Source: JBEVNX01 sp040507895 (GTDB lineage Bacteria > Desulfobacterota > Binatia > JACPRU01). Taken from it: a stretch of DNA of 6,931 bases. The stretch lies in NCBI GenBank assembly GCA_040507895.1, contig JBEVNX010000121.1:1-6931 (forward strand), read 5' to 3'. The notes beneath the pieces are model-generated. The model was given only the letters and a program-made list of their open reading frames with translations, made no database searches and was not told the DNA's origin. A program made the translations under genes and the position numbers. Below, piece by piece: positions 5,842 through 6,931 of this stretch; position 1 is the stretch's first letter, and each line of letters starts with the position of its first letter.

Positions 5842-5994
5842 TTAACTTCCAACGGCCGTCATCTTACGGGAGCGGTCAAGCCTACTCCCGTGAAACGCGC
5901 CGACGCGAATGCGGGCGACTCCGTACCCGAGCGCGAGCGCGACGAAGAGCGCGAGCTCGGGATGCGCGCGGAGCGATGCGGCCAGCCACGACAC
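5842..5994 (-). pseudogene. 5' stump of a second AspT-family antiporter gene
   Basis: On the minus strand GTG 5994 opens a 50-codon frame ending in TAA at 5844-5842. Its first 34 residues read VSWLAASLRAHPELALFVAL followed by ALGYGVARIRVGAF. They align without gaps, start codon to start codon, with residues 1-34 of the intact antiporter (SLEQQPLMALFLTIAIGYLL and so on): 11 identities including Pro12, Ala15-Leu16-Phe17, Gly23-Tyr24 and Val31-Gly32, plus many conservative changes. The pattern LRxxPELALFxxLxxGY is typical of AspT-family N termini. After Phe34 (5893-5895) the frame runs into HGSRLDRSRKMTAVGS, which does not fit the family, and stops. The stump is very G+C-rich, like the catabolic operon and unlike the intact copy. 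It begins 52 nt after the glutaminase stop, so it probably marks the original second gene of a glutaminase-antiporter operon. An in-frame TAG lies just upstream (6006-6004). Confidence 0.65.
5866..5891. repeat. inverted repeat at the break of the antiporter stump
   Basis: On the minus strand ACGGGAG (5891-5885) pairs with CTCCCGT (5872-5866) around a 12-nt loop. It begins two bases beyond the last codon of the stump that fits the AspT family. No T run follows, so a terminator is unlikely; it may be an operator for the antiporter gene or a recombination footprint. Confidence 0.5.
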
Positions 5995-6013
5995 GAGCCG
6001 GAGCTAGCCGAAC

Positions 6014-6032
6014 GCGGATTCGAGCGGATTCG
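6014..6032. repeat. short tandem direct repeat after the glutaminase gene
   Basis: GCGGATTCG occurs twice with a 10-bp period (6014-6022 and 6024-6032), between the glutaminase stop and the antiporter stump. A 10-bp period places both copies on one helix face, as in some binding sites, but chance is likely at this length. Confidence 0.35.
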
Positions 6033-6046
6033 TGTCGCGGCGCGCT

Positions 6047-6931
6047 CTACTCGGGGTTCGGTCCGAAGATGTCCAGGCCGAGCTTGCCCGAGATGTAGCG
6101 AATCGCCTTCAGCGCGCGCACGCTGTTTCCCGCCTCGTTGAGGCGCGGCGAGAACGCGGCGATCGCGAATCGTCCCGGCGCGACGGACACGATCCCGCCG
6201 CCGACGCCGGTCTTCGACGGCAGCCCCGCCTCGAACGACCACAGGCCGGACTCGTCGTAGAATCCCGCCGTCAGCATGATCGATAGCAGCTCCGGGACGC
6301 TCTTTTCGTCGAGCAAGCGCTTGCCGGTCTTCGGGTTCGCCCCGCGGTTGGCGAGCGTGGCCCCCATCATCGCGAGCTCCTTGGTGCTGACGCCGACCGA
6401 GCACTCCTTCGTGTAGACTCGCAGTGCTTCCTCGGGATCGGAGTACAATCGCCCGTAGTTGAAGAGCAGGTTGGCGATTCCACGATTGCTCCACGAAGTC
6501 TCGTACTCGGATTTGAAGACCTCCTCCAAGAGTGGCAAGTCGGCGCCGCCGGCGAAGTCTCTCATGTTGGTCAGGACCTTCTGCCAGCGATCGTCCTCGC
6601 TGCTCGCCTTGACGAGGCTCACCGCGGCAATGGCGCCGGCATTGACCAGCGGGTTGACGGACCGGCCCTTGTAGAGCTCGATCGCCATCTTGGAGTTGAA
6701 CGGCAAACCCGTGGGCTCCACCCCGATCTTGTCGGCGATCACCTGCGGCCCGCCGTATTGCTGCATGACCAGGGCCGCGGTGAAGGGTTTGGCAACGGAC
6801 TCGATGGCGAACCGGTAGTCGGCGTCGCCCGCGCTGTAGAGCGTGCCGTCTCGCGTCGCGATGACCACGCCGAAGAGCTCCGACGGGATCGTCTTCAGGA
6901 TCGGTATGTAGTCCGCGTTCTTGCCGTCCTT
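6047..6931 (-). CDS. glsA: glutaminase (GlsA/YbaS type), N-terminus beyond the window
   Basis: A serine-dependent glutaminase (L-glutamine to L-glutamate plus ammonia) with the beta-lactamase-like fold, cytosolic. The frame is open to the window edge and upstream of the GTG at 6868 it already reads family sequence (GKNADYIPILKTIPSELFG), so the start is outside; about 294 residues are visible and roughly 20 are missing. The Ser-x-x-Lys dyad is ESVAK (Ser45, Lys48 of the visible part). Then come LPFNS (76-80), NPLVNAGAI (93-101), Glu142 and Asn149 in SEYETSWSN, Tyr173 in VYTKECS, TLANRGANPKTGKR, Tyr225 in LTAGFYDESG and Val243 in KTGVGGGI. The spacings Glu-7-Asn-24-Tyr-52-Tyr-18-Val match my recollection of the substrate-binding set of E. 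coli YbaS, so the enzyme looks functional. The usual SIQSISK is AIESVAK, a mild divergence. Downstream on the same strand lie an antiporter stump and an intact antiporter, suggesting an acid-resistance or exchange unit. Confidence 0.93.
   Translation of the reverse strand, partial: KDGKNADYIPILKTIPSELFGVVIATRDGTLYSAGDADYRFAIESVAKPFTAALVMQQYGGPQVIADKIGVEPTGLPFNSKMAIELYKGRSVNPLVNAGAIAAVSLVKASSEDDRWQKVLTNMRDFAGGADLPLLEEVFKSEYETSWSNRGIANLLFNYGRLYSDPEEALRVYTKECSVGVSTKELAMMGATLANRGANPKTGKRLLDEKSVPELLSIMLTAGFYDESGLWSFEAGLPSKTGVGGGIVSVAPGRFAIAAFSPRLNEAGNSVRALKAIRYISGKLGLDIFGPNPE

Larger units (their letters stand above)
4011..5890. other. lower-G+C segment, possible transferred block carrying the antiporter
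   Basis: G+C falls sharply at about 4011 (28/60 for 4011-4070) directly after a very G+C-rich operon, stays lower through the antiporter, and rises again from about 5890, where the G+C-rich antiporter remnant begins. Both edges coincide with broken-looking gene starts (4010 on +, 5994 on -). No transposase, integrase or clear terminal repeats are seen. Boundaries are approximate. Confidence 0.4.

Noticed and set aside
5861..5879. Promoter for the antiporter with TTGACC (5879-5874) and TAAGAT (5866-5861) on the - strand
   Set aside because: The spacer is only 7 nt; no pairing near 17 nt with a good -35 was found.
5859..6494. 211-codon open frame on - overlapping the glutaminase
   Set aside because: It is an out-of-frame shadow rich in Arg; the glutaminase frame has all family motifs. 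Its tail overlaps the antiporter stump in a different frame.
6047..6868. GTG at 6868 as the start of the glutaminase
   Set aside because: Codons upstream to the window edge encode the conserved ADYIP segment of glutaminases; the true start is beyond 6931.
1..6931. tRNA, rRNA, CRISPR array or transposase
   Set aside because: No cloverleaf-like tRNA sequence, no regularly spaced repeats and no transposase motifs were seen on reading both strands.

Overview
The window looks like chromosomal DNA of a high-G+C, probably Gram-negative environmental bacterium (soil-type Pseudomonadota, Myxococcota, Binatota or Rokubacteria-like). The sequence alone does not fix the phylum, and a metagenomic contig is possible. 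Both ends cut through genes.

Region 1 (1-3942, + strand, very G+C-rich) is a tightly packed five-gene catabolic operon: an APH-fold phosphotransferase (5' end missing), an unrecognised 182-aa helical protein, an NTF2/SnoaL-like protein, a crotonase-fold enzyme and an acyl-CoA dehydrogenase. Each junction is a 4-nt GTGA or ATGA overlap, so the genes are probably translationally coupled and made in concert. The set resembles the phosphorylation-dependent hydroxyacyl-CoA route known from LvaABC (levulinate catabolism) and mammalian ACAD10/11: phosphorylate a hydroxyl on an acyl-CoA, eliminate the phosphate, then hydrate or isomerise the product. Two enzymes carry unusual active-site residues. 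The crotonase lacks the hydratase glutamates but has a His/Trp/Asp set spaced as in 4-chlorobenzoyl-CoA dehalogenase. The dehydrogenase has Asp where most relatives have the catalytic Glu. The substrate is therefore unlikely to be a plain fatty acyl-CoA.

Region 2 (3943-4197) lies between convergent units. It holds a short ORF with a good ribosome-binding site and an abrupt fall in G+C at about 4011.

Region 3 (4198-5784, - strand) is an intact AspT-family (aspartate:alanine exchanger type) antiporter with two central RCK_C-like domains and a lower G+C content.

Region 4 (5785-6046) contains a previously hidden remnant: about 34 codons of a second, G+C-rich AspT-family gene, aligned without gaps to the start of the intact antiporter and then broken. 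It sits 52 nt downstream of region 5 (6047-6931, - strand), a serine-type glutaminase cut by the window edge. The simplest reading is that an ancestral glutaminase-antiporter operon lost its own antiporter and carries a lower-G+C homologue in its place. Glutaminase plus amino-acid antiporter suggests glutamine-dependent acid resistance or amino-acid exchange; that function is inferred.
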